Counted from the first letter of the stretch, positions 43,906 to 53,523 are shown. The stretch: DNA of 64,000 nt from Paenibacillus glycanilyticus (GCF_030161375.1 NZ_BSSQ01000006.1:186001-250000), one strand, 5' to 3'. Notes: generated by a model from the sequence alone, not told the origin. A program made the numbers and translations.

Positions 43906-43995
43906 TATTGAAATTAACTTTATTGAAATTAACTTTATTGAAATTAACTTTATTGAAATTAACTTTATTGAAATTAACTTTATTGAAATTAACCT
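43906..43995. repeat. Six tandem 15-bp repeats overlapping a permease stop codon
   Basis: TATTGAAATTAACTT is repeated exactly five times (43906-43980), followed by a sixth copy ending ACCT. The last copy contains the stop codon of the permease gene read on the minus strand. The perfect identity points to recent slippage expansion. Confidence 0.95.
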
Positions 43996-44822
43996 TTAAC
44001 GGCGCCGGCTACAACGCCTTTAACGATATATTTTTGCAGGAAGATAAACACGACGATCGAAGGCAGCACGGCCATAACCATCGCGGTCATCGCAAATTGC
44101 CAGTCCGACGTATATTGGCCAACGAAGGTGTAAGCCGCAAGCGTCAATGTCTTCGTATCCGGCGAGCCGTTAACCATAAGGAGCGGCAGCAGGAAGTCGT
44201 TCCAAATCCACATTACGTCGATGATAACGATCGTTGTCGTTACCGATTTCAGCAGCGGGAAGATAACAAGGAAGAAGAGGCGGAAGCCGGAAGCGCCGTC
44301 GATTGTTGCGCTTTCGTCGATCTCTTTCGGGATCCCTTTGACAAAGCCATGGTAGATAAACACGGCAAGCGGTGCGCCGAAGCCCCAGTACAGAAGGCCA
44401 AGTCCCCAAGTGCTCTCGGTAATGTGCAGATCTCTAGCAATTTTGAGAACGGTGAGCATGATCGATTGGAACGGAATCAGCATCGGCATGATGACGAGCA
44501 TGTAGATCAAGCCGCTCCATCTCGATTTGGTACGCGCCAGCTTATAAGCGGCGATTGAAGATACAAGGACAATCCCGGCAAGGCCAAGGGCTGTAATAAT
44601 GAAGTTGTTCAAGAACAGCTTCGGATAGTTAATGACGTTCCATACATGCTCGTAGTTGCCGAACGACAGCTTATGCGGAAGGGCAATGACGTCTTTCATG
44701 ACTTCGCCAAAACTCTTGAACGAGTTGATGATCGCCAGGAACAGCGGATACAGGAACAACAGAGACAGAAGGACCATCACCACTTCTAGAATGATGCGTC
44801 CGGATTTGGATTGACGGTTCAT
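43989..44822 (-). CDS. Carbohydrate ABC transporter permease (MalG/LacG/MsmG type)
   Basis: A 277-residue permease with six helices. The EAA loop is EIDESATIDGASGFRLFFLVIFP (about residues 175-197) and the C-terminus GQYTSDWQFAMTAMVM...FLQKYIVKGVVAGAVKG is typical of the CUT1 family. It is the second permease gene of a minus-strand operon, starting at the base that ends the upstream permease. The binding protein (49569) is encoded separately on the other strand. The ATPase is not in the window; a shared MsmX-type ATPase elsewhere is expected. Confidence 0.95.
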   Translation of the reverse strand: MNRQSKSGRIILEVVMVLLSLLFLYPLFLAIINSFKSFGEVMKDVIALPHKLSFGNYEHVWNVINYPKLFLNNFIITALGLAGIVLVSSIAAYKLARTKSRWSGLIYMLVIMPMLIPFQSIMLTVLKIARDLHITESTWGLGLLYWGFGAPLAVFIYHGFVKGIPKEIDESATIDGASGFRLFFLVIFPLLKSVTTTIVIIDVMWIWNDFLLPLLMVNGSPDTKTLTLAAYTFVGQYTSDWQFAMTAMVMAVLPSIVVFIFLQKYIVKGVVAGAVKG

Positions 44823-45712
44823 TATGCCTCAACCTCCCTGCGTTTGAAGAACGTCAATTGAATCAAGGTAACAATAAGAACGGCAACGAACAGGATCAGC
44901 GCTTTGGCTGTGCCATAGCCGTACAGGTTGTTCTGGAATGTGTCGCGGTAGATGTCGTAAGCGATACTGTAAGTCGTGCCGCCAGGACCGCCGCCGGTGA
45001 GCGACAGAATCACGTCGAATACTTTGATCGAGTTCGTCAGGGCCATGAAGACCGAGATCGTAATCGATGGTGCCAGAAGCGGCAGCGTGATGTTGAAGAA
45101 GCGGCGGATTGGGCCGGCTCCGTCTACGGTAGCGGCTTCCTTCAGATCATCGGGTACCGATTGCAGACCCGCAATGTAGATAACCAGGTAGAAACCGATC
45201 GATTGCCAGATGGATACGAATAGAATGGAGATAAAGGCTAGTCCGGGTTCGCCCAGCCAGCTGAGCTTGAAGATGCCCCAGCCCGTGCTTGCGCCAAGCG
45301 ACTCGAAACCTTGCATGAAGATGAACTTCCAGATGAAGCCGACGATCACAAGGCTCAAGATGTACGGGATGAAGAAAGCCGCGCGCAGCCAGTTTGTCGA
45401 TTTCAGCTTCATGTCCAGCACGAGAGCCAGCAGAATAGCAAAGACATTTATTAGCACGATATACAATACGGCGTATTTAATCGTGAACCATGCCGATTGG
45501 GTAAAGTTCGTGTCATGCAGAAAAATTTGCTTAAAGTTATCAAGTCCGATAAATTTAGGATGCTTGGAGATCCCGTTCCACTTCGTGAGGGAATAACGGA
45601 TCGTCATCGCAAAAGGGATATAGAAGGCAATGGCGATACAGATAAGAACCGGCAACGTGAATAGGCCGAATTCTATTTTCTCGCTCACTTTTCTCCCCAT
45701 TTTCTTAAACAT
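44822..45712 (-). CDS. Carbohydrate ABC transporter permease (MalF/LacF/MsmF type)
   Basis: A 296-residue CUT1 permease with six helices. It begins MFKKMGRKVSEKIEF, with the EAA loop DLKEAATVDGAGPIRRFFNITLP (about 200-222). It pairs with the permease at 43989. Its gene is divergent from the sensor kinase at 45967, across about 250 bases that should hold both promoters. A YesN-like response regulator encoded next door is the likely activator. Confidence 0.95.
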   Translation of the reverse strand: MFKKMGRKVSEKIEFGLFTLPVLICIAIAFYIPFAMTIRYSLTKWNGISKHPKFIGLDNFKQIFLHDTNFTQSAWFTIKYAVLYIVLINVFAILLALVLDMKLKSTNWLRAAFFIPYILSLVIVGFIWKFIFMQGFESLGASTGWGIFKLSWLGEPGLAFISILFVSIWQSIGFYLVIYIAGLQSVPDDLKEAATVDGAGPIRRFFNITLPLLAPSITISVFMALTNSIKVFDVILSLTGGGPGGTTYSIAYDIYRDTFQNNLYGYGTAKALILFVAVLIVTLIQLTFFKRREVEA

Positions 45713-45966
45713 AGTTGCACCTCTTCTCGATGAAAGTCAGTTGTAGGCAGCAGCTTCTCGTTGTCGTTAGCTGACTATAACATCAGTACCTTATTCGCTA
45801 TACTGAGTATTATAATTGCGCTTACAGACAGCCAAAATGGATATATGCAAACGGTTAGGGGTAAAAAGGTGAACGAAAGTTTCCGCAGCACGGGGAGTGT
45901 ATAGCAATCGCAACTTATATCGCAAAAAGATGGAGCGCCTTAACGGAGCGCGTATCCGGTCGTCTC

Positions 45967-47760
45967 GTGAACAAGCTTATTTTGCTTTTTACGACGATCA
46001 TTATTCTGGTTGTTGGGTCTTTGACCTTCATCTCCTATAAGATGCTGCAGCGGGAAGCGCTGAATAACAGCATTTCGAGTACTTCGAACAATTTGCTCCT
46101 CGTTAACAAGAATCTGGAGGAATATTTGAAGGGAATGGAGCAGCTGTCCTTGCCTTCGATTAATTATGATGAATTGGCTTTCGCCATCAATCATGCCGCC
46201 ACCAATTACGCATCCAAGATGTACGTAGAGGACTACCTTCGGGGTATGTATTTCTCCCGCAGCAACGAGGATCTGGAAGCCATTTATCTCTACTTTGTGG
46301 AGAGCGGGACTTATTACACGATTGCCAAGGAGAACTTTGATATCAAGATCCGGTCCGGCCACGCGGACAATCTGCCTTCGATGTCCTGGTACAAGCAAGC
46401 GATGGACAATGAAGCGAATCAGGCGTACCAGTCTTTCCTGTTGTCCAACGACGAGCGGGGTTACGACATGGATCCCAGCCGCAGCTTTATGGCTTACCAC
46501 CGGGTGCTTCGTTCGATTTCGACCCGGGCGCCGCAAGCGGTGGTGTCCTTCTATTACAACCGAACCACGATCGATAAAATCATGCAGGACATTCCGCAGG
46601 ACAAAGGCCAGCATCTGCTGTTCCTCAGTCCGGACAATGAACCGTTTGCGCTCGACGAGAGACCTTTTTACGAGATCATGGCGCATAGCGGCTTGTTGAA
46701 TCAGATCAATGCGGACGGTACCGGCGCGAAGAACGGACTTACTTGGGAGACACCGGGCAATGAGGGCAGCAAGTATCTCGTTGTTTACAACGTAGGCGCG
46801 CAGGAAGGCTGGAAGCTGGTCAAGCCCATTCCGTACGAAGAACTGTATGCGGCGGCGAAAACAACCCGAAATCTCAACTTCCTGATCGGATTCCTGTTCC
46901 TCTTGCTCGCGGTCATTCTGATTACCTACTTCTCGAACGCGGTTACGAAACCGCTGAAGCTGCTGTCGCAGCAGATGAAGCGGTTCAGTACCGGGGATTT
47001 CGAAGCATCCACCGAAGTGGTGGGCCGCGACGAGCTTGCTTATCTGTCCCGCCAATTCAACCAGATGGTCCGTCAGACGAACGAGTTAATCAACGAGCGG
47101 TACAAGATGAAGCTAGCGGAGAAAAACGCGATCCTGAAAGCTCTCGAAGCGGAGATTAATCCGCATTTCCTCTATAATGCGCTGCAGGCGATTTCGACCA
47201 AAGCGCTTAAGGCGGAGCGGTTCGACATCGCCGATATGGTGGACGCGCTCGCATTGACTCTTCGTTATTGCATAAGCGGCAAAGATATCGTCCGCGCGAG
47301 CGAAGAGCTGCTTCATATCGAGCGGTACATGTCGCTGCAGAAAGCGCGGTTCGGAGGCCGGGTGCAGCTTACCATCGACTGGGACCAAGAACTTAAGGAA
47401 CTGGAATTGCCCAAGCTGTCGCTTCAGACACTAGTGGAGAATGCGATCAAACATGGCGTGGAGATGGTCTCGACTCCCGTCACGATTAAGATCAGCGCGC
47501 GAGCAGCAGGCGGACATGCTTTTATTATTGTAGGAGACAATGGTCCGGGCTTTGCGCCAGGCCGCTTGACGGAAGTGCTCGAATCGTTCGAGGGCGACTG
47601 GAATGAACGGACGGAAGAGGAGCGCAGCGTAGGGCTGGTGAATCTCAACACGAGGCTGAGGCTGCTATACGGGACAAGCTCCCAGCTTGTTATTCGAACC
47701 AGTCCATCGGGCACGGAAATGGAAATGCTAATACCGCGGGGAGGCGGGCCTTATGTATAG
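45967..47760 (+). CDS. Sensor histidine kinase, YesM family
   Basis: A membrane kinase of at least 597 residues. Helix 1 (LILLFTTIIILVVGSLTFIS) is followed by a Cache-like extracytoplasmic domain, helix 2 (about residues 300-320), HAMP (about 322-375), a His_kinase domain with the phosphoacceptor in EINPHFLYNALQAI (His near residue 400) and an HATPase with VENAIKHGV and GDNGPGFAPG. The start is uncertain: GTG 45967 has no good ribosome binding site, and the frame is open upstream with family-like residues back to 45901, where a GGGGAG site is followed only by ATA or ATC codons. It overlaps its response regulator gene. Confidence 0.92.
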   Translation: MNKLILLFTTIIILVVGSLTFISYKMLQREALNNSISSTSNNLLLVNKNLEEYLKGMEQLSLPSINYDELAFAINHAATNYASKMYVEDYLRGMYFSRSNEDLEAIYLYFVESGTYYTIAKENFDIKIRSGHADNLPSMSWYKQAMDNEANQAYQSFLLSNDERGYDMDPSRSFMAYHRVLRSISTRAPQAVVSFYYNRTTIDKIMQDIPQDKGQHLLFLSPDNEPFALDERPFYEIMAHSGLLNQINADGTGAKNGLTWETPGNEGSKYLVVYNVGAQEGWKLVKPIPYEELYAAAKTTRNLNFLIGFLFLLLAVILITYFSNAVTKPLKLLSQQMKRFSTGDFEASTEVVGRDELAYLSRQFNQMVRQTNELINERYKMKLAEKNAILKALEAEINPHFLYNALQAISTKALKAERFDIADMVDALALTLRYCISGKDIVRASEELLHIERYMSLQKARFGGRVQLTIDWDQELKELELPKLSLQTLVENAIKHGVEMVSTPVTIKISARAAGGHAFIIVGDNGPGFAPGRLTEVLESFEGDWNERTEEERSVGLVNLNTRLRLLYGTSSQLVIRTSPSGTEMEMLIPRGGGPYV

Positions 47761-49393
47761 AGTACTTATAATAGATGACGAAGAACCGCTTCGCGAAGCG
47801 ATTCGAATATTGGGCGATTGGAAAGGCCTTGAAGTAAGCGAGGTGCTGGAGGCGACGGACGGGAAGATGGGGCTGGAGCTTCTGGCCCAGCAGAACATCG
47901 ATCTCGTGATGGTTGATATGAAAATGCCGGGCATGAGCGGCGCGGAGCTCTTGCAAGTGCTTGAACGCGACTATCCGGATCTGCCTGCTATTGTAATTAG
48001 CGGATACAACGATTTTGAATATACGCGCCAAGCTATTCGCTCCAAGGTCGTGGATTATTTGTTGAAGCCGATCAACCGGCTGGACCTGAATGCTGCGCTA
48101 CGCAAGGCAGTGGATCTGCTAGAAGCGCGGCGCGTGCGGGAGAGCGAGTTCATTAACCGCAATATTACTCTCAATATGTCGCTTCCGAAGCTGAAGGAGA
48201 AAATGTATCTGTCCATCATTGACCGCAGCTTCCGAAGCCAGACGAACGAAGCTTTCTTGCCGCTGATCGGGGCGGATGATCCGGATAACCGGTTCGCCGC
48301 CGTCGTGCTGCGGATGCTGAATATGGAGCAGGTGCGTAAGGCGAGGTTCCATTCCGACGTGGACCTGCTTCATTTTGCCGTGGCGAATATGCTCAATGAG
48401 ATAGCGGGCGAATACTTCCAAGCGTTCAGCTTTGCAAGTCCGAAGCAGGACCGCGAGCTGATCGTCATTCTGACGATGAAAGGCGCTTATCAGGAGGATA
48501 TCGCCTACCGTTCGCTGCATCAGATGAACAAAGCGCTCGCCGCGCTTCAGGAGTTGCTCGGCATCATTGCGGTTGCGGGCATCGGATCGCCATGCACCGC
48601 CATCATGGAGATTGCCTCTTCATACGAAGCAGCCAAAGCTTCGGTTAGCGGCGTTGACCTGATGCGGCTCAAGGGTTATCACGTGGCGAGCAACACCGCT
48701 CAGAAGGCGGGGCAAGATCAAGAAATTCCGCTCTTGTCCGGAAGGGTTCAGCTGCTTCGCACCGCGCTGGAAGCGGGCAATACGGCGGGGGCGAGAACGA
48801 TCGTCGCCGAAGCTTTGAAGAAGGGAAGCGATCGGGAATTTACGCTTGGCGAAGCGGATTTAATGGTGGCGCGATTTATCGTTCTGATGAACGATTTTTC
48901 GCTGGAGCTTGGCGTGACCCGCGAGAAGTTGCCTCTGATGGAGGAGCATCCGGTCCGTTTCATGGGACTTTCGGATGATTTCGCTAGCTATGAGCAGTTC
49001 AGCGCCATTATGGAGGACGCCCTAAGCTTTTACCTGGAGCAGATCCGGCATGCGCAGTCCGCCAATCGTCCATTTGAGATCGGGGATATTAAAGCCTATA
49101 TCGATAATCGGTACTTCGAGGATATTAAAATTTCCATGTTTGCAGATAAATATTTTTTGAGCCGGGAATACATAATGAAATTGTTCAAGCAGCAGTTCGG
49201 CTGCGGCATTCACGAGTATGTGCAGCGGGTCCGGATGGACAAGGCGAAGGAGTTGCTTGACGATCCGGGTCTTAAGATCCAGGACATTTCGGAGATGCTT
49301 GGCTTCAAGGACAAGAACTATTTCAGCAAGGCGTTCCGGAACTATTTCTCCATTTCGCCAACGGAGTATCGGACAGCGAGCAAGGAAGGATAA
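47753..49393 (+). CDS. Response regulator with AraC-type DNA-binding domain (YesN family)
   Basis: A 546-residue regulator. The receiver domain (about residues 1-120) has the acidic pocket IIDDEEP, phosphoacceptor Asp55 in LVMVDMKMPGMSG and Lys in YLLKPINR. A long linker domain is followed by a C-terminal AraC helix-turn-helix pair (about 445-540, FADKYFLSREYIMKLFKQQ and LKIQDISEMLGFKDKNYFSK). It overlaps the kinase gene by eight bases. It probably activates the adjacent sugar transporter genes and possibly the alpha-galactosidase gene when the kinase senses the sugar. Confidence 0.95.
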   Translation: MYRVLIIDDEEPLREAIRILGDWKGLEVSEVLEATDGKMGLELLAQQNIDLVMVDMKMPGMSGAELLQVLERDYPDLPAIVISGYNDFEYTRQAIRSKVVDYLLKPINRLDLNAALRKAVDLLEARRVRESEFINRNITLNMSLPKLKEKMYLSIIDRSFRSQTNEAFLPLIGADDPDNRFAAVVLRMLNMEQVRKARFHSDVDLLHFAVANMLNEIAGEYFQAFSFASPKQDRELIVILTMKGAYQEDIAYRSLHQMNKALAALQELLGIIAVAGIGSPCTAIMEIASSYEAAKASVSGVDLMRLKGYHVASNTAQKAGQDQEIPLLSGRVQLLRTALEAGNTAGARTIVAEALKKGSDREFTLGEADLMVARFIVLMNDFSLELGVTREKLPLMEEHPVRFMGLSDDFASYEQFSAIMEDALSFYLEQIRHAQSANRPFEIGDIKAYIDNRYFEDIKISMFADKYFLSREYIMKLFKQQFGCGIHEYVQRVRMDKAKELLDDPGLKIQDISEMLGFKDKNYFSKAFRNYFSISPTEYRTASKEG

Positions 49394-49568
49394 AAAGTGA
49401 ACAACAAGCAAGACTCCGCTTTTTTACCCTTAACTAGTCACTTATGTGCATTTTTATCGGAATCCGTTTTCATTATGATAAACGTGTGCATAAGGTCAGC
49501 TTAATAACAGCCCACCACTCCGGGCGGACATTTGATTGCTGGCAACTATGAGAAATGGGGGCGTTACA

Positions 49569-50882
49569 ATGTTTAAGAGAATTGCTTCGGTGTCGCTCAG
49601 CCTTGCGCTGGTCGGCGGCATGCTCGCCGCTTGCGGCGGAAATAACGGTAACGATACAGCTAACAACGGCGGGACGGCTAATAATGGCGCGGCTTCCGAC
49701 AAACCGGTAACGATTAACATGTTCACGGCTTCTCCAGAGTACACGGACGCATTTAATGCATACATCGCCGAGTACAAGAAGGTAAAACCAAACGTAACAA
49801 TCAACCTTGAAATTATGCAAGCTGACTATAACACGGTTCTGAAATCGAAAATCGCTTCGGGCAGCACGCCTGACGTCTTCCAGACAACAGCTGGCGGCGA
49901 CATCGATACTTTCGCGGAATACAGCGCGGATCTGACAAACGAGCCTCTTGCGGCTGCAATGACAGATGGCGTAAAAGCAAACATGACGTCTTCGGACGGC
50001 AAAGTGCTTGGACTGCCGGTTAAGGGCAACCTGATGACGCTGATCTACAACAAAGATCTGCTGACGCAAGCAGGTATCGCTGAACCGCCTAAGACGCTGA
50101 CTGAGCTGAATGACGACATCGCGAAGCTTGAAGCAAAAGGCATTACGCCATTCGCCAACGCTTACAAAGAGTGGTGGGTATGGAAGCACATCTTCCAACA
50201 CTTCGTGAATGCAGCGGCTGAAGATGCAGGCACTACGCCGAAAGATCTAGTGCAACAATTCATCGACGGCAAAACAACGTTTAACGACCATCCGGTTCTG
50301 AAGGACAACTTCTTTAACTTTATCGACCTGACTGTTAAGCACGGTACAGACAAACCGCTTGAGCGCGACAGCAACGCGGAAGTATCCGACTTCGCTCAAG
50401 GTAAAGCAGCGTTCATGACGGGCAAAGGCGCATGGGACGAAGAAGCCATCAAGAAAATCAGCCCAGACTTCAAGCTTGGCATTGCTGGCTACCCTGTAAG
50501 CGACAAGCCTGAACAGACGCAAATCGTAACGGGCGCAGACCAAGCGCTTCGCATCAATAAAGATTCCAAAGTAGCCCGTGAAGCGATCGACTTCTTCAAC
50601 TGGCTGTACACTTCGGATTACGGCAAACAATGGTTCTCGAACGTAGCGAAGGTTATTCCGCCAATCAAGGACGCTCCGCTTCCTGACCTGGATATGCCGA
50701 AAGAAATGGATGAAATCCTTAAGACGCAGAAATCCGGCGATCTGTCGGTTAACTACTCGCTCGATACGTTCCACCAGAAGTTCGGCGAGATCATGCAGGC
50801 TTACATCGGCGGCAGCAAAACCAAAGATCAAGCCATCAACGAAATTCAGACTGCATGGCAGCAATTCGGGTCGGCCGAATAA
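49569..50882 (+). CDS. Carbohydrate ABC transporter substrate-binding lipoprotein (MsmE/RafE-like)
   Basis: A 437-residue lipoprotein with the signal peptide MFKRIASVSLSLALVGGMLAAC (lipobox LAAC), an Asn/Gly linker and a CUT1 solute-binding fold (VTINMFTASPEYTDAFNAYI, VFQTTAGGDIDTFAEY, AFMTGKGAWDEEAI). ATG 49569 has GGGGG eight bases upstream. It sits between the two-component system and the alpha-galactosidase, so melibiose or raffinose-type galactosides are the likely ligands. A terminator follows. Confidence 0.93.
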   Translation: MFKRIASVSLSLALVGGMLAACGGNNGNDTANNGGTANNGAASDKPVTINMFTASPEYTDAFNAYIAEYKKVKPNVTINLEIMQADYNTVLKSKIASGSTPDVFQTTAGGDIDTFAEYSADLTNEPLAAAMTDGVKANMTSSDGKVLGLPVKGNLMTLIYNKDLLTQAGIAEPPKTLTELNDDIAKLEAKGITPFANAYKEWWVWKHIFQHFVNAAAEDAGTTPKDLVQQFIDGKTTFNDHPVLKDNFFNFIDLTVKHGTDKPLERDSNAEVSDFAQGKAAFMTGKGAWDEEAIKKISPDFKLGIAGYPVSDKPEQTQIVTGADQALRINKDSKVAREAIDFFNWLYTSDYGKQWFSNVAKVIPPIKDAPLPDLDMPKEMDEILKTQKSGDLSVNYSLDTFHQKFGEIMQAYIGGSKTKDQAINEIQTAWQQFGSAE

Positions 50883-50892
50883 GCTACCCATC

Positions 50893-50945
50893 GAGGGGCT
50901 GTCCCAGAAGCCAATGGCTAATGGGGCAGTCTCTTTCTTTTTTGA
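50893..50945 (+). terminator. Intrinsic terminator after the sugar-binding protein gene
   Basis: CTGTCCC pairs with GGGGCAG (one wobble), extended by GAG/CTC, and is followed by a T-rich tract. Confidence 0.65.
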
Positions 50946-51331
50946 ATGGAGTTGCGCGCCGGTATGCGGTCGAGGCCAAGAAATGCCGTTCGTGCGTGGA
51001 AGCCCGATCAAGGTCGGCGTCGGGACGTTGCCTCGCGGACGTGAGCAGTACTATCGTTGGTGGTGGTGACGCCCGACTGTCAGCACGTAGTCTCACTGTG
51101 CTGCGCAGCCCGCTGTCGGTGCGTAACGAAACGAGGTAACGCTAATGGCTCGTTTTGAGCGAGTTTTGGATTTTAAGGAAACAGGGTATCGCTATTTGGC
51201 CGAATGTTGCGGCATTAGCTTGCTTAAGTGGTAATTAGCGTGACTGAGTTTCGTTAGATTATATGAGAACAGTATGTTCGGCGGAATAAGCATATGGAGT
51301 TTCGTTAGAGTGGGAAAGGTGGTAGTTGGAG
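50946..51331. other. Non-coding region upstream of the alpha-galactosidase gene
   Basis: No ORF here resembles a gene. The first 200 bases are GC-rich without clear structure. A short AAACGAG/CTCGTTT hairpin lies near 51130-51155. The 13-base sequence GAGTTTCGTTAGA occurs twice in direct orientation (51246-51258 and 51297-51309), 51 bases apart and just before the gene. Confidence 0.6.
51246..51309 (+). promoter_or_regulatory. Two direct GAGTTTCGTTAGA repeats upstream of the alpha-galactosidase gene
   Basis: Both 13-base copies are identical, on the same strand and 51 bases apart, about five helical turns. AraC-type regulators often bind direct repeats, so the YesN-like regulator at 47753 is a candidate ligand. 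This is inference from layout. Confidence 0.45.
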
Positions 51332-53446
51332 ATGGAGACGAAGTTGGTTACGGGGATACAGAAGATCGAAGAGAACGGCTTGCATTTGGTGTATGAGGTA
51401 CGGGAGAACGGCGATGTGCTGTTGCTTCATTTTGGCGCGCAATCATGGGTGGAAGAGTCGATTGCGGCTAAGCAAAAAGAAGGCTTCCGTCTTATGGAGC
51501 TGCAACTGACCGGCGAGGACCGGGCGGAATACCATGGCCGGACGCATCGCGCGTCGCAGCCAGGACTCCGCATGGTGTATGACGGATTATCGGATAGTAG
51601 GAACGAGTTCGGCCGCAAGCTAGTATTGGGATTGAAGGATCCGGTTACCGGCGTGGTTGCGGAGTGGAATGTTCAGTTCTACGATGGCGTTGCGATTGCG
51701 CGCTGCTGGACGGAACTTGTGAATGGCGGCGGGGAAGAAGTAGGCGTGGAGTATGTGTCGTCGTTTGCATTGACCGGCTTCGATAAAGAAGGCGAAGGCG
51801 ACCGCGACGAGAAGGTAACAGTGACGCTGGCGCATAACGCTTGGCAAAGCGAGCTGCAATGGCGGACGTATACGTTGCCGGAGCTTGGCATGTCGCATCT
51901 GATTGACCGCGGCTCCAAACGCGTGGCCTTCAGCAACACGGGCTCTTGGTCGGCGGCGGAGCTTATTCCGATGGCGGTCATGTCGAACACGGCTTCAGGT
52001 GAAAGTCTATTCTGGCAGATCGAGCATAACGGTTCGTGGCATTGGGAGCTGACGGACCAAGTAGATCGCTTGACGCTGCTAATCAGCGGACCAACCGAGC
52101 ATGACAATCACTGGTGGCTGAAGCTGGCGCCGGGCGAGAAGTTTGTGTCCGTGCCGGTGGCGATTGGTGCGGTAGAAGGCGGGATTGAGGAAGCGGCTGA
52201 ACAGCTGACCGTATACCGTCGCCGCATTCGCCGCGAGAATGACGATAACAAGTTGCTTCGCGTTATTTTTAATGATTACATGAACTGCCTGTGGGGTTCG
52301 CCAACTACGGAGAAGCTGCTTCCTTTGATCGACGCTGCTGCTGATGTCGGATGCGAATACTTCTGTATCGATGCGGGTTGGTATGCGCCGGGCGAATGGT
52401 GGGATGGCGTTGGCCAGTGGCTGCCATCGGAGGAACGTTTCCCGGAAGGCATCAAATACGTGCTCGACTATATCCGCAGCAAGAATATGATTCCGGGTCT
52501 ATGGCTCGAGCTTGAAGTCATGGGCATTAACTCGCCGAAGCTGGCGGATGCCGATGACAGCTGGTTCTTCATGCGTCACGGGAAGCGAGTTAAGGACCGC
52601 AGTCGCTACCAGCTGGACTACCGCAATCCGGCGGTCATCGCTCATGCGGATGAAGTCATCCGCCGCCTGGTTGAAGACTATGGCGTTGGTTACATCAAGA
52701 TGGACTACAACATCAATGCCGGTATTGGCACAGAGACCGATGCGGATAGCGTTGGCGATGGCCTCCTGCAGCATAACCGTGCTTACCTCGCTTGGCTTGA
52801 CGGCGTATTCGCTCGTTATCCGGAGCTTGTAATCGAGAACTGCTCAAGCGGCGGCATGCGGATGGACTACGCGATGCTTAGCCGTTATAGCATTCAGTCG
52901 ACAAGCGACCAAGAGGATTACGTGAAGTATGCGTCGATCGCCGCAGGTGCGCCTGCCGTGCTAACGCCGGAACAAGCGGCTGTCTGGTCATATCCGCTTC
53001 GCGAGGGCGATGACGAGGAAGTGATCTTCAACATGGTGAATGCGCTATTGCTTCGCGTTCACCAATCCGGCCATTTGGCGGAGCTAAGTCCACGCCGCCG
53101 CGAGCTGGTGAAGGAAGCGCTCGACTATTACAAGTCGATCCGCGAGGATATCCGCGAAGCGCTGCCGGTCTGGCCGCTTGGCCTACCGGCCCACGGCGAC
53201 GACTGGCTGTCGCTTGGCCTCCGCCGCGGCGACAAGCTGTACCTCGCCGTCTGGCGCATCGGCGGCGAATCGGCAGAGCTTGCGCTGCCGATGCCGGAGC
53301 TCGGCGGCAAAGCGCTTGCTGCGCGCTGCGCTTATCCCGCAGCCTCGGCGGACACCGGCTGCAGCTGGGACGCAGCCGCAGGCGAGCTGCGCGTGACGCT
53401 GCCGAACCCGCGCACCGCGCGGTTGTTCGAGCTGACGCTAGGCTAA
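51332..53446 (+). CDS. Alpha-galactosidase, glycoside hydrolase family 36
   Basis: A 704-residue cytoplasmic enzyme without signal peptide, the usual GH36 length. After an N-terminal beta-sandwich domain, a TIM barrel carries YFCIDAGWYAPGEWWDGVG, the nucleophile aspartate in YIKMDYN (about residue 458), ENCSSGGMRMDY and the acid/base aspartate in QSTSDQED (about residue 526). ATG 51332 has AAAGGTGG nine bases upstream. It would hydrolyse terminal alpha-galactosyl residues of melibiose or raffinose imported by the nearby transporter. Some GH36 relatives act on alpha-GalNAc, which cannot be excluded. Confidence 0.93.
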   Translation: METKLVTGIQKIEENGLHLVYEVRENGDVLLLHFGAQSWVEESIAAKQKEGFRLMELQLTGEDRAEYHGRTHRASQPGLRMVYDGLSDSRNEFGRKLVLGLKDPVTGVVAEWNVQFYDGVAIARCWTELVNGGGEEVGVEYVSSFALTGFDKEGEGDRDEKVTVTLAHNAWQSELQWRTYTLPELGMSHLIDRGSKRVAFSNTGSWSAAELIPMAVMSNTASGESLFWQIEHNGSWHWELTDQVDRLTLLISGPTEHDNHWWLKLAPGEKFVSVPVAIGAVEGGIEEAAEQLTVYRRRIRRENDDNKLLRVIFNDYMNCLWGSPTTEKLLPLIDAAADVGCEYFCIDAGWYAPGEWWDGVGQWLPSEERFPEGIKYVLDYIRSKNMIPGLWLELEVMGINSPKLADADDSWFFMRHGKRVKDRSRYQLDYRNPAVIAHADEVIRRLVEDYGVGYIKMDYNINAGIGTETDADSVGDGLLQHNRAYLAWLDGVFARYPELVIENCSSGGMRMDYAMLSRYSIQSTSDQEDYVKYASIAAGAPAVLTPEQAAVWSYPLREGDDEEVIFNMVNALLLRVHQSGHLAELSPRRRELVKEALDYYKSIREDIREALPVWPLGLPAHGDDWLSLGLRRGDKLYLAVWRIGGESAELALPMPELGGKALAARCAYPAASADTGCSWDAAAGELRVTLPNPRTARLFELTLG

Positions 53447-53465
53447 GCTCGCTGCTTCAATTGCT

Positions 53466-53495
53466 AAGGCCACGGGTTAATCCCGTGGCCTTTTG
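53466..53495 (+). terminator. Intrinsic terminator after the alpha-galactosidase gene
   Basis: A perfect 11-bp stem AAGGCCACGGG/CCCGTGGCCTT with a five-base loop, followed by TT. Confidence 0.9.
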
Positions 53496-53523
53496 CTTGT
53501 GCCGCTGCACGGCGGCACGCGCT

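Noticed and set aside
43772-44558. Plus-strand frames with repeated Ile-Glu-Ile-Asn-Phe or Lys-Leu-Thr-Leu-Leu units
   Set aside because: They result from the 15-bp tandem repeat and then run antisense through the permease gene.
45849-45862. Catabolite-responsive element near GCAAACGGTTAGG before the sensor kinase gene
   Set aside because: It lacks the conserved 3' half-site, with too many mismatches to the consensus.
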